Of a DNA stretch of 64,000 nucleotides, positions 43,715 to 54,627 are shown piece by piece. Both the position numbers and the translations under genes were made by a program. The DNA is from Fragum whitleyi (lineage: Eukaryota; Mollusca; Bivalvia; Cardiida; Cardiidae): positions 38,558,679-38,622,678 of the forward strand of contig OX411559.1 in NCBI GenBank assembly GCA_948146395.1, written 5' to 3'. The first letter of the stretch is position 1, and each line of letters starts with the position of its first letter. The notes under the pieces were generated by a model, which was not told the DNA's origin, searched no databases, and was given only the letters and a program-made list of their open reading frames with translations.

Positions 43715-43806
43715 TAGACAGTGCCAGTCTATGAATCGAACCCATGCGATCAACCTTCAATTGTTTTGAAGTCCAGTGCTCTAATGACTGAGCTTACGGG
43801 GCTGAC
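43715..43806 (-). repeat. tRNA-like sequence, probably SINE head or pseudogene
   Basis: Minus strand: CCCCGTAAGCTCAGTCATTA (A-box-like), GGACTTCAAAAC in the anticodon position, then GGGTTCGATTCATAG (a good B box). The acceptor ends do not pair and the arm after the anticodon is long, so I do not call a functional tRNA. Confidence 0.4.
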
Positions 43807-44010
43807 ACTGTGAGCAGCATTTAAAAGGAGGGCTTATATCGATTGCTTAGCCCAAAATGGTTGTAACTGCATATATGTCTATCAATAGCATGGCAGTCTG
43901 TCAGAGAAAATATTTAGGGTTTTGAGTGAGAATTAGAGGCTATTTCAGAGTTTCAAAGGTTTTCTGGCGGAATGTGAAGATTTTAAAGATGAACTCTGAG
44001 TTAGAGGTTT
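43807..44010. other. unassigned spacer
   Basis: Nothing recognised. Confidence 0.3.
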
Positions 44011-45375
44011 TTAGCTCCACTGGCTAAAAGCCACTGGGGCTATTGTCATGGCGTTGTGTCCGTCGTGCGGTCGTCCGTCCGTCCGTGCGTGCGTGCATCC
44101 GATCGTAAACTTTTTCTTTAAAAATCTTCTCCTCAGAAACTATTGGATGAATTTCAACCAAACTTCACAGGAATGATCCTTGGGTGACCCTCTTTCAAAG
44201 TTGTTCAAGAAATTTTGATCCAATGAAAAACATGGATTTAATGGGCGTGGCTAATTTCCAAATATGGTAAAAAGTGTGTTTTCTCAGATTCTAATTGATG
44301 GATACCAATGAAATTTTACATGAATGATCCTTGGGTGACCCTTTATCAGTCTACCAAAAATTATTGTGATCGGATGAAAAATATGCATTTTATGGGCGGA
44401 GGTCATTTCTCTATATGTTATACAGTGGAAACTTTGCAAATCATTTTCTCAGAATGTAATTGATGCATATCAACCAAATTTCACTCGAATGATTCTTGAG
44501 TGACCGTGTATCAGTCTACCAAAAATTATTATGATAAGCTGAAAAATATGCATTTTATGGGCGGAGGTCATTTCTCTTTATGTTATATAGTGGAAACTTT
44601 GCAAATCATTTTCTCAGAATGTAATTGATGCATATCAACCAAATTTCACTCGAATGATTCTTGAGTGACCCTGTATCAGTCTACCAAAAATTATTATGAT
44701 AAGCTGAAAAATATGCATTTTATGGGCGGAGGTCATTTCTCTTTATGTTATATAGTGGAAACTTTGCAAATCATTTTCTCAGAATGTAATTGATGGATAT
44801 AAACCAAATTTCACTGGAATGATCCTTGAGTGACCCTGTATCAGTATACCAAAAATTCTCGTGATCGGATGAAAAATATGTATTTTATTGGCGGAGGTCA
44901 TTTCTTTATATGTTATATAGTGGAAACTTTGGAAATCATTTTCTCAGAATGTAATTGATGGATATCAACCAAATTTCACTGGAATGATCCTTGAGTGACC
45001 CTGTATCAGTATACCAAAAATTCTCGTGTTCGGATGAAAAATATGTATTTTATTGGCGGAGGTCATTTCTTTATATGTTATATAGTGGAAACTTTGGAAA
45101 TCATTTTCTCAGAATGTAATTGATGGATATCAACCAAATTTCACTGGAATGATCCTTGAGTGAACCTTTATCATGCAGCGAAAAATTAATGTCATCGGAT
45201 GAAAAATATGTCTTTTATGGGCAGAGTACATTATATATGTTATATAGTAGAAACTTTGAAATTCATTTCAACATCAGTAGAACCCAAAATATCTTAAAAT
45301 CTAGACAAACCTTAGATTTGCTATTTCAAGAATTTCAAGCCTGTGGAGCGACTCAAGCCATTCATGGCTTTCTAG
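44011..45375 (+). mobile_element. family A element, full length, copy A5
   Basis: Complete A architecture. Monomers are spaced exactly 165 bp (CTCAGAATG at 44448, 44613, 44778, 44943 and 45108). Units 1 and 2 are nearly identical, as are units 3 and 4, so array growth by single-unit duplication is recent. Ends GTGGAGCGACTCA, AGCCATTCATGGCT, TTTCTAG. Confidence 0.9.
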
Positions 45376-45584
45376 TTTTGGTTTCAAAGGTTTCAGTAGG
45401 AGGCCTGAGACAGTAAAGACTATCATCAGACTCCACAGACGTGCATTCTGATGTTAGTCTACACTACTAACCATTTTATAGCTTGGTTTTATTGACCAGA
45501 ATCTGACCCCTGCTATTTAGATGAATAAAGTTTTGATTATTTCCAGTCGGTTTTGCTTGTGCTTTCAAAGGAATGGTTTGGTTT
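45376..45584. other. unassigned, with MITE-1-like palindrome
   Basis: ACTATCATCAGACTCCACAG / TTCTGATGTTAGTCTACACT near 45419-45465 resembles the MITE-1 core without its ends. Confidence 0.4.
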
Positions 45585-45795
45585 AAACCTATTTATATTT
45601 CATTGATTGGGAAACAAGTTCTTACAACTTAGATTAATCCCTCTTAAAATCTGCTTTTTGGAAAATTCACCAGTACTTGTGCTGAATGTATGGGCCAATG
45701 AAAGAACCAAGATCAATAGCCGCCCCTGGGAATCAAACTCAGGACCTTTGAGTCAAGAGACAGACACTCTACCTCTAGACCATGGACACCACATA
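45585..45795 (-). mobile_element. SINE-2 (tRNA-derived), near full length
   Basis: Minus strand: TGTCCATGGTCTAGAGGTAG is the A-box region and GAGTTTGATTCCC the B-box region. GGTTCTTTCATTGGCCCATA, GTACTGGTGAATTTTCC and the tail TAGGTTTAAAC follow. Related copies: 1394-1490 and 57485-57635. Confidence 0.7.
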
Positions 45796-45919
45796 GGAAT
45801 AAATATCAAATGGTATTGAATGCAATATATAGGCCTATTTTGTTAATTGATAAAATATGTAGGTAATTGTTATTTAAGCATTTTTTCCACAGAGGTCAAA
45901 TTCGGGTCAAATAAACCAA

Positions 45920-46212
45920 GGTATACTTACCCTTTTTCTCTTAATAAAGAAAATGAATACCATTGGTCAGAGTGCTTTCATTTAGTATTCATTTTCTGAA
46001 TTAAAAAATCATTAAATTGGATGTCTTAGGCCCTTTACCCTTTAATTTGAGGTGAATTTCCTCTAAACAATCATTTAGAGGAAATTCATCTCAAATTAGA
46101 GAAGAAGTCTCAAAAAGTTCCCAAAATTTAGGCATTTGAAGTGGGTTTTCTTAGAAAAGAATATAGAGGTTCTACTATTAGGGAGGGTGCTATTATTAGA
46201 GGAAATATGGTA
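45920..46212. mobile_element. TIR element T1, copy 2
   Basis: GGTATACTTACCCTTTTTCT at the left and TATTAGAGGAAATATGGTAC at the right. The inner hairpin GGTGAATTTCCTCTAA / TTAGAGGAAATTCATC and TTTAGGCATTTGAAGTGGG match the copy at 19177. Confidence 0.6.
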
Positions 46213-46861
46213 CCCATGACTTATGATGGGAAAAAATTACAGCCAGACTGATATATATAAAAATGTCCCCAAAATTGACATTTGATTGACAAGAAAAAAA
46301 GAAAGAAAGAAAAAATCCAACAGGAAAAGGGTTAAAAAGATATATTTATTTTTTTTCTCTGTGTATTTTGTTTGTGTTATCACATGTTGCAGCCTTGAAA
46401 CATGTTTATTCTCCCTAACATGCCAACTGTACATGGGAAAGACTTAGTTACTTCCCTTTATTATATACAAACTCTATTTTTCAAGTCGTATATACTCCAC
46501 TATTGATTTTAGTCAGAATTCAGACCAGCATAGGGGATTTTTCTTCAAGGCTTGTGTTTTATTGACTCTTATTTTACAAATGGAGTGTTGAATGTCAATA
46601 TTTATTGAAGAGTTTTTTGAGCACTTATCGTTAATAAATAATTCTTAATGTTTGCAATATTTTTTCTTTATACATATCCAGGTGAACAAATCTTTTGACG
46701 GTCTGAATTAACAATATGTTGAAGACGATAAGTCAAAATTTGGAAATTTCTTAGCAGCTTTGTTTCCCTATAACAATAGGAGTTGGACATAATGAGAAAT
46801 GAAGAAGTTGCCACTTACAACAATTTACTCCAGCTGTACGTTCAGCATGACAAAACAGTAA
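46213..46861. other. unassigned AT-rich DNA
   Basis: Nothing recognised. Confidence 0.35.
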
Positions 46862-46918
46862 AAACTGTTTGCAAATTATGCCCCACTTTGCATGCAAATG
46901 TGTGAGCAAAGTGGGGTA
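46862..46918. mobile_element. foldback FB2 core
   Basis: TGCCCCACTTTGCATG pairs with GCAAAGTGGGGTATGG. Confidence 0.5.
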
Positions 46919-46976
46919 TGGCTCTGCACGCCTGTATGTTTATAGGCAGTTACAACTGTTTTGCACTGAGCCATTG
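46919..46976. mobile_element. short foldback FB1, left arm shortened
   Basis: TATAGGCAGTTACAACTGTT, TTGCACTGAGCCATTGA is the right arm. The left arm ATGGCTCTGCACGCCTGTA has lost its middle. Confidence 0.6.
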
Positions 46977-47078
46977 ATGTGTTCATACTGTCAAAAGTTT
47001 TGATCAGATTCCATTGATTGCAATAGAAGTGTATATTGGTCTTAATAAAGTGACACAATATCATCTTCAGGCTGTATA
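46977..47078. other. short unassigned spacer
   Basis: Nothing recognised. Confidence 0.3.
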
Positions 47079-47325
47079 TTAACCCTTGTCATGCTGAATA
47101 AATTTTGGCCAAAAATTTTCATCAAATTCAAAGGGCAAAAAGCACTGAAAGTACCAACTGTAGGTCAATTTTTATTTGAAAAACTAAATCTGTTGACAAT
47201 TCTGGTTTGAAATTGAGAAACAGGTGGTGTAGACGAACAGCAGACTGCACATATGTGCAGGCTGATGTTGGTATAAAGCTCCTGCCAAAGCAGGAATATT
47301 CCTGGCTCAGCATGACAAGGGTTAA
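47079..47325. mobile_element. MITE-1, well preserved
   Basis: TTAA CCCTTGTCATGCTGAA at the left, CTCAGCATGACAAGGG TTAA at the right, 247 bp. AAAGCACTGAAAGTACC and CACATATGTGCAGGCTGATG show that it is reversed relative to 7818. Confidence 0.85.
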
Positions 47326-47409
47326 TCAATGGCTCAGTGTAAGACAGTTGTAACTGCCTTTACACAGTCATATAGGCAGTTACATATGTGTCTGGCTATA
47401 AGCCATTGA
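47326..47409. mobile_element. short foldback FB1 abutting MITE-1
   Basis: TCAATGGCTCAGTGTAAGAC, AGTTGTAACTGCCT pair with AGGCAGTTACATATGT and ATAAGCCATTGA. It begins at the base following the TTAA of MITE-1. Confidence 0.7.
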
Positions 47410-47687
47410 ATTTTTTTAATGCATTCCAAATAAGGGTTTAATATCTTATCTTTTCAATAAATTGATGATTAGAGGTATATCTGATCATTTTCTCTGACAA
47501 GTAATTATCCGAAATATTTATAACATATAGTAGTTCTGTCAGCTGGTTAAGTATCTAGAGTAGTCAATTAAGTGGATTCCTGTTAATTAAAGGGTTATTG
47601 AAACCACTTATATGCATTGCAAATATAATTGATTCATTAATTGATTATACTGTATCTTGTTTGGTAAAATTTGAAATTGTGAGCAAA
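47410..47687. other. unassigned AT-rich DNA
   Basis: Nothing recognised. Confidence 0.3.
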
Positions 47688-47860
47688 GGTACAGGTAAGT
47701 CATCTGGATTCAAGCCTGACTAAAATTTTTATTTCTCATTGAATCCTTATGTTGTGGGTACTCATTTGAATCGTCTTGAGGAGACGATTCAAATGAGCAT
47801 CCACAACATAGGGTTTCATTAAAAAAAATGAATTGCATTACCCCCTCTTAGCTGTACCTG
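47688..47860. mobile_element. foldback MITE-3, complete copy
   Basis: Outer ends GGTACAGGTAAG / CTTAGCTGTACC. Strong inner arms TATGTTGTGGGTACTCATTT, GAATCGTCT pair with AGACGATTC, AAATGAGCATCCACAACATA. Related pieces lie at 15120-15175, 59089-59214 and 62150-62205. Confidence 0.7.
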
Positions 47861-47875
47861 TATTTTTTTGCTGCA

Positions 47876-48145
47876 GTCATAGTTTAGTTGGAAGTGCGTC
47901 AGACTATCATTCTACAAGGTCCTGGGTTTGATTCACGATGGCGGCACTCATCCTTGCCGACTATTTGTCTTCATACCATTGAGTTGATAATCATGGACCT
48001 GTGATATCAGCTGGAGGCTAGGAAAGGATGTAATGATAGTACTGGTGTGAGAAATACCAGGAATCTATTGTTGTGTGCTCCAGCCCCAGCAATAACTGAA
48101 AGATTTTTGAAAACGGCGTAAAGCCCCATTGAACAAACAAATTAA
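47876..48145 (+). mobile_element. SINE-1, full length
   Basis: CATAGTTTAGTTGGAAGTGC (A box) and GGGTTTGATTCACGA (B box), then the standard body and GGCGTAAAGCCCCATT tail. Confidence 0.8.
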
Positions 48146-48546
48146 AAAGGTATACTGTATGATATCTCACTGAATTCATTATCTGTATTGATTATGATTT
48201 ACCTGATATATGACGCTTATGGTAAATACCTGACAAAAATATTCACACCTCGAGATAACAGTTACTGTCATGCAGGCGACATTATAATTTTGAATACGGT
48301 ATTTGAATGTAGTTCTCAAATGTTTCTTATTGCATGACATATCATATTTATTTAGTCTTCAGGCCATACATTATTATCCAATCAAAGGCTGGATTTTGAA
48401 TTTTTGATATTTTCTATATAGGCAGTTGCAACTATTTTGCACTAGGCCATCAATTTATGGTAAATACCTGACAAAAAATTGAACACCTCAAAAATACACT
48501 CAAGGTAGGAGACAAATTAACCTTGAATTTTCGAATGTATTTCTGG
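48146..48546. other. unassigned; FB1 half at 48419-48455
   Basis: TATAGGCAGTTGCAACTATT and TTGCACTAGGCCATC form the right arm of FB1 with no left arm. GGTAAATACCTGACAAAAAT occurs twice (48210 and 48459). Confidence 0.45.
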
Positions 48547-48822
48547 AGCCACAGTCATAGCACATTTGGTAGCCCGTCAGACTGTCAATTTAGAGGTCCC
48601 AGATTTGATCCCCGACAGCAGCACTCATTTTTTCCGACTATTTGTCTCTCACCAATTGGTTGATAATCGTAGACCTATGTGGGATAGCAGCAGGAGGCTT
48701 GGAAAGGATGTGATGGTTGTACTGGTGAGAGAATTACCAAGAATCCATTGTTAGGTGCTCCAGCTGTGAAAAAAAGTTGAAAGTGGTATTAAACTCTATT
48801 CATTCAATCAATCAATTGAATG
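48547..48822 (+). mobile_element. SINE-1, full length
   Basis: CATAGCACATTTGGTAGCCC (A box), GATTTGATCCCCGA (B box), full body, TTCATTCAATCAATC tail. Confidence 0.82.
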
Positions 48823-49011
48823 TATTTCTCAAAATGTCCCCTGCTGCACGACAGATAAAACATTAATAATAAGCTTTTTAAAAAGGAATACCTTATAATA
48901 GTCTGGATGCAGATTCTTAATTATATACTTTACAGTATTTTTTTTCAAAGGAAATTAAATGCGATAGTCATTACAAAATCTCAATAAAATCCCCTGTCTC
49001 CAAAAAAGATT
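48823..49011. other. unassigned spacer
   Basis: Nothing recognised. Confidence 0.3.
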
Positions 49012-49231
49012 TTTTGGTTGAATGGAGTTTTACCCTGCTGTCAACATTTTTTCGGTTATATCACGGCAGCTAGAGCACCTTACAATGATTTCCTGGTATT
49101 TCTCTCACCAGTACAACCATCACATCCTTTCCTAGCATCAAGCTGCTATATCACATAGGTCTACCATTATCAACCCATCGGTGAAAGACAAATAGTCGGA
49201 AAAAATGAGTGCTGCCATCGGGGCTCCAAAA
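49012..49231 (-). mobile_element. SINE-1, head-truncated
   Basis: Tail TTGGTTGAATGGAG through GGTATTTCTCTCACCAGTAC to GAGTGCTGCCATCGGGGCTC. The tRNA-like head is lost at the 49231 side. Confidence 0.8.
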
Positions 49232-49268
49232 AGAAGACATTTTTTGTTCAGTTCTTGTTAATATGTAC

Positions 49269-49497
49269 TTAACCCTTTGCTGTTTAACCCCTGCTTTTTA
49301 TGTGCCTGTGATTTTATGATTAAGAAAACATTGTGAAAAAAGAAGAAATTGCTTCTGACTAGCAATTTCTTCTTTTTCCACACTATTTTCTATCCTTCTG
49401 AATGGTTATTTTTCAAATTAAATCCACTTTAAATTTTCGTCTGCAAAACCTTTGAATTTGGACAGGTCCAAAATTTTGTAAAACAGGAAAGGGTTAA
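49269..49497. mobile_element. MITE-2, well preserved
   Basis: TTAA CCCTTTGCTGTTTAACCC at the left, AAAACAGGAAAGGG TTAA at the right, with the central palindrome AAGAAATTGCTT / AGCAATTTCTT. Confidence 0.88.
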
Positions 49498-49532
49498 AGA
49501 GGCTCATAATAAAACTTAATCAAAAATATTTT

Positions 49533-51763
49533 TTAAGGTGGGACGTTACAGTTTTGGGGAGACAACTCGCCTAGAAAAAAACATGTGAGGGGGCCTTGTT
49601 AAAATCAACTTTATATGAAGTTGCGCGTGCACAGTGGAAGGCTTTTTTTTTCAAACAATCGTAATTTTGTCAACCTACACGCAGTATTGTCCTGAATTCA
49701 AAATAAAAACGTTCGCGAAACATTTCAGAAATACACGACTGCTAAGAAAGGTTCACTTTCTAAACGTTTGCAAATGTTTTTGCATCCTGAACTGCAGGGT
49801 TTGGCAATTATTACGAGGGACAAAATGAAATCCGGTCATGCGTTCAGAATAACGAATCACAAAGGATCATCCGAAAAATGATAGTCTGCATTACCGTGTA
49901 AAGTATATCTAATGAGTGTTTCACACTTGTGCTTCGTTATTCCAACGAAGTACGGGCGACGTTGACAGACCTATCACAAGCCATGCATTCAGGATGACAA
50001 AACGGAGCAAACATTTTGCTATTTATACTCTGCATTGCTCGAATGTGCATGAGCTTATCATTTAATTCGCTTTGTTGTCCTGAACACAGGGCTGTCACGT
50101 TCTCTTCATCACCGAAAAGGAATATTTACTTATAAAAGGTAGTCATCTTTCAGTTATTTGAACATTGCTTGAAAAGGAGAAAAATTTGCTTTTTTATTTA
50201 CGACTTCGGTAAAAACTGATACGGGATGACGAATCATATCCCAAAATAATAAGATTTTGCCACTTGGATGCGATATCTCTCCTTTTCAGTTTACTTTTCT
50301 GCACTGTTAAGTGTCTGTTCGTTTTTCACTTTTCTTTTTATAAATTTTCAAAATGATATGACTTTTTGTCTATAAAGATCCAATTCATTACGTATGTTAC
50401 GTTGTTAAAACGGAAAAGAAGACAGCGTAAAAAAAGGACAATTCCAATATTCATTTCTTCTCTCAAAATTCCCATCTTTATTTGATTCCGTTTATGTGTG
50501 TAAGAGTGAAAACGACAATTATTAATATTCCATCAAAAGCTTTGCCAACATTGAATATTTCAATAAGCAATGATTTCAAAAAGCTTTCGTATTATTCGAA
50601 GAGCGTATGTATTCGAGAGTTACTGCGTCTGCTCCTTGGCCAAGAAGGCCCGAGATCGAGTATAAATACTGGCGATTGTACTTTTTCCTTTATTTGGCCC
50701 TGAGACTGTTGAACTCTTCTGTAATCCACAGAATCAAGAGGGATCAATGTAAAATTGAGGAAATTGTTTCCAAACCATTGTAAAATAAATTAGGTTAAAA
50801 TTATCAACATAATCACAGAATTCTAAAATTTGTAAAATCAATCGAAAGCCATGTTTTCTTTCTTTTTTGTTTCAATCGAGTAATAAACCACCTTATCATC
50901 CGTGGCAACTGAAATGACATATCATTTCTATATGTAATTGCCTCATACAGAAAATAAGTACATGTGGGAAAACCTCGTGTTTTGATCAGGATAATGGTTG
51001 TGCATGAGGCGAATCCAGAGGGAATGGGGTGTCCAGTCTTTCACTGGGTAATTCGGCAAAACTTTGGTAATGATGTGAAATGACTACCCCCCCCCCCCCC
51101 CCCCCCTCCCTTAATTGTAGTTTAAACCCCGTTACAGAAATCCTACAACTGCCATAGGCGTTACCAAGTGTATCAAAATTACAAATTGTTTTTATTGTTG
51201 ATTTGGAAATCAGGGGACGTAACAATGCCTGGACAAAATCAAATTAGATTATTAAATTATGGGGAGTACTGTATTTCAAACTTATGAAATTGACTAAAAG
51301 TGCCTGGATACATATACTTTTCTTTATTAATTTCAGTTGTACGATAGTTGGGCTAATTTTCTAGTGACCTATTTCGAGTTTATTTGATATAAGTGTTAGC
51401 TTTTTTTTCCTTCAAAAAAAATATTCACTTTTTATCTTTGAGGAGCATTTAAAGCAAAATGTGCACTTTTCACTTATTTATGCCCTTCCTAGAAAGTTTA
51501 TTATATTTTTATGTTTTCCATAACTATGGCTATAAATATATGTTAATTTAGCACACCAGTATTGTGATTGGTCGGTGTAATTATCAGTTTTCTTTGATAT
51601 TTTCGAAAACATGGCCACCTTAAGAAAAAGGTAAATATTTTGAAAATATGCGTGGAAAGCTATGTTGATATTTTCAATATATCTGTGCATATGAATGTTC
51701 TAAAACATACATCTGTTTCGCGGATATCTGGAAATTCCCCGAAACTGTAACGGCCCTCCTTAA
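49533..51763. mobile_element. 2.2-kb TIR element flanked by TTAA, no transposase seen
   Basis: TTAAGGTGGGACGTTACAGT, TTTGGGGA at the left is the inverse of TCCCCGAAACTGTAACGGCC, CTCCTTAA at the right: about 26 of 30 positions pair. The interior is unique within the window, more CpG-rich than its surroundings, and includes a poly-C tract at 51087-51106 and an FB2-like foldback at 49980-50094. ORFs at 49634 and 50482 (64 and 73 aa) show no transposase motif, so it is non-autonomous, decayed, or a host segment between two ends. Confidence 0.6.
49980..50094. mobile_element. foldback FB2, degenerate
   Basis: ATGCATTCAGGATGACAAAA, CGGAGCAAAC and CGCTTTGTTGTCCTGAACAC, AGGG are the FB2 arms. Confidence 0.5.
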
Positions 51764-51929
51764 AAATAAAAACAAAGATGACTGAGGCCAGTCCAACCTT
51801 ATTACTGCCTTGCTAAATTTTAATCATCAGTATTGATTATGATTTACCTGAAATATGACATTTATGGTAAACACCTGACAATAATGTTCACACCTTGGGA
51901 TTATAAACATTTTTCCTGCAATAGAAAAT
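51764..51929. other. unassigned spacer
   Basis: ATTGATTATGATTTACCTG and TGGTAAACACCTGACAATAA repeat text near 48185-48240, so an old repeat is present. Confidence 0.35.
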
Positions 51930-52046
51930 ATTGTCCTGGGTTCTATCCCCGATGGCAGTACTCATACTTTCTGACTATTTGTCTCCAATTGATAATTGCA
52001 TACTTAGCTATAGAGGCTAGGAAATGTAATAATGGTTGTACTGGAG
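51930..52046 (+). mobile_element. SINE-1 fragment
   Basis: GGTTCTATCCCCGATGGCAG (B box), GACTATTTGTCTCCA, AGAGGCTAGGAAATG, GGTTGTACTGG. It breaks off where the next SINE-1 head begins. Confidence 0.7.
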
Positions 52047-52390
52047 ACAGCCATTATCATAGCGCAGTTGGTAGCCCGTCAGACTGTCAATCTAGAGGTC
52101 CAGGGCTTGATCCCCGCCTGCGGCACTCATTCTTTCAGACTATTTGTCACTCACCAATGGCTTGATAATTGAAGACCTATGTGAAATAGTAGCTGGAGGC
52201 TAGGAAAGGATGTGATGGTTGTACTGGTGAGAGAAATATCAGGAACCATTGTTAGGTGCTCCATCCACCACAATATAACTGGAAAAAATGTTGAAAGCGA
52301 TGTTAAACTCCATTCAATGTACTGGAGAAAGAAATATATCAGGAACCCAAGGTGCTGCAGCTGCTGCAGTGTGACTGCAAGATTGTTAAA
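52047..52390 (+). mobile_element. SINE-1, full length, with partial tandem tail
   Basis: CATAGCGCAGTTGGTAGCCC (A box), GGGCTTGATCCCCG (B box), complete body, TTAAACTCCATTCAATG. A second partial tail (GTACTGGAGAAAGAAATATA) follows to about 52390. Confidence 0.82.
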
Positions 52391-52594
52391 ATCAGCCTGA
52401 TGCCCCATAATAATTGACATGTTGTAATTGGTCATCCTAAAATAAAGTCATTTTTCTCTTTTATTCAAAATAATTTCTTGACTTCCCACAATGCTTTTTG
52501 TTCAGAACACCAAGGATTTTCACATTTCTGTCAATTTTAGATTTTTCATCTGCAAGATCTGCCTGTTTAAACAAGATTATAATCCCAATTTAAT
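52391..52594. other. unassigned spacer
   Basis: Nothing recognised. Confidence 0.3.
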
Positions 52595-54324
52595 ACAGCT
52601 CACCTGAGCACAAAGTGCTCAAGGTGAGCTATTGTGATCATTCACTGTCCGTCTGTCTATCCGTCCATCAATCCATCTGTCCATCCATCAACAATTTCTT
52701 AAAAGATCTTCTTCTCCTAAACCACTAGGCAAATCATGCTGAAACTTTGCAGGGATGTTCCTTGGGTGAAGCTCTTCAAAAGTTGTTAAAAAAATTTAAT
52801 TCTATTAATAACTCTGGTTGGCATGGTAACTGAAAGGCCGAATATTGCTGAAAATCTTAAAAATTCCTCTCCTCCTATACCACCAGGCCAATCAAGCTGA
52901 AACTTGGCAGAGATGTTCCTTGCATGAAGCTTTTTAAAAGACGTTAAAGAATTCAGTTTCATCAAAAATTCTGGTTTCCATGGTACCAGAAAGGCTGAAA
53001 AATGTCAGAAAATTTCCAACAATTTTAGAAATAAAAACTTCTCCTCCTAAACCTTTTGGCCAATCATGCTGAAACTTGGCAGGGATGTTCCTTGGGTGAA
53101 GCTTTTCAAAAGTTGTTAAAATAATTTTATTTTATAAATAACTCTGTTTGCCAGTGTAACAGAAAGTCCGAAAATTGCTGAAAATCTTAAAAAAAAGTCT
53201 TCTCCAGCTAAACCACTTGGCCAATCAAGCTGAGAGTTGTTTAAAGAGTTTAATTTCATCAAATTTTTATGTTTCATGGTCATGGAAAAGTTTAAAATTG
53301 GCCGAAAATTGTCGAAAATCTAAGAAAAAATTCATCTTCTTATAAACCATTGCGCCAATTAAGCTGAAACTTGGCAGGGATGGTCCTTGGGTGAAGCTTT
53401 TCAAAAGTTGTTAAAAGAATTTTATTTTATAAATAACTCTGGTTGCCATGGTAACAGAAAAACCGAAAATTGCTGTAAATCTTAGATAAAAGTCTTCTCC
53501 AGCTAAACCACTTGGCCAATCAAGCTGAGAGTTGTTTAACCCTTTCCTGTTTTACAAAAAATTTGACCTGTCCAAATTCAAAGGTTTTGCAGACGAAAAT
53601 TTAAAGTGAATTTAATTTGAAAAATAACCATTCAGCGGGGTAGAAAATAGTGTGGAAAAAGAAGAAATTGCTTGTCAGAAGCAATTTCTTCTTTTTTCAC
53701 ATTTTTTTCTCAATTATCAAATCACAGGCACGTAAAAAGCAGGGATTAAACAGCAAAGGGTTAAAGATTTTAATTTCATCAAAATTTTATGTTTGCATGG
53801 TCATAGAAAAGTTGAAAATTGGCTGACAATTGTCGAAAATCTTAGAAAAAATTCATCTTCTTCTAAACCATTGCTCCAATTAAGCTGAAACTTGTTAGGG
53901 ATGTTTGATGGGTGAAGATCAACCAAAATTGTAAAAAGAATTTCATTCAATCAAAAACTCTGGTTTCCATGGTTACCGAAATGTAATTATTTGCCAAAAT
54001 CTCAGAAAAAGTTAATCTTCTCCTTAACGATTTGGCCACTCAATTTCAAACTTGGCAGGGATGTTCTTAATGTGTAGGTCTACTAAAGTTGTTAAAAGAA
54101 TTCAATTCCATCAATGACTTTTGTTGCCATTGTAACAGAAAGGTTAATAATTTATGAAAATTTAAAAAAAAATAAATTGCAGAAGGACGAAATTACTGTA
54201 AGTCTGTTTCTTTCAAAACTACCCTTAATATACATCAAACAAATTCTGGTATTTATAACAAGGTTGACAAGTTGTGAGTTGACTTACTCGGGTGAGCAAA
54301 ATAGGACCATCAAAGTCCTCTTGT
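52595..54324 (+). mobile_element. family B element B4, long, with nested MITE-2
   Basis: AGCTCACCTGAGCACAAAGT hairpin, a GTCCGTCTGTCTATCCGTCC tract, about eight monomers with GGCCAATCAAGCTGAAACTT, GGCAGGGATGTTCCTTGGGT and GTTGCCATGGTAACAGAAA. The 3' end is CGGGTGAGCAAAATAGGACC, TCAAAGTCCTCTTGT. One monomer is interrupted at 53536-53764. Confidence 0.85.
53536..53764. mobile_element. MITE-2 inserted in a B monomer (clean empty site known)
   Basis: Flanks GAGAGTTGT-TTAA and TTAA-AGATTTTAATTTC. The neighbouring monomer at 53232 reads GAGAGTTGTTTAAAGAGTTT without insertion, so TTAA is duplicated exactly once around the MITE. Confidence 0.9.
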
Positions 54325-54627
54325 GAGAATGGGAAGGATCCATGCCATTTCATGGGAAAAGGGGCCTGACAATTAATGTTTACACCCTAGTCTCTAGAGG
54401 CCACAAATTTGGTTCAGTAGTCATGAAACTTGGTCAGTATGTTGGCCAGGTCACATGAAACGTGTTTAGAAAATGCTAAAAACTTATGCAGGGATCATAG
54501 GAATAGAATAATGTCTTTCTTTGAAAATTTTTATGGTCATTTAATGATCTTTAAAGCATTTAATTTTGCTGAGGGAGGAGTCAAAAAGACGAAGGAAAGC
54601 GATATAGGGCCATCATGGTCCTCTTGT
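54325..54627 (+). mobile_element. family B1-type 3' remnant
   Basis: GGGAAGGATCCATGCCATTT, GGCCACAAATTTGG, GGTCAGTATGTTGGCCAG come from the 145-bp monomer. The unique 3' segment follows, then AAAGCGATATAGGGCCATCA, TGGTCCTCTTGT. It stands directly after the end of B4. Confidence 0.75.
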
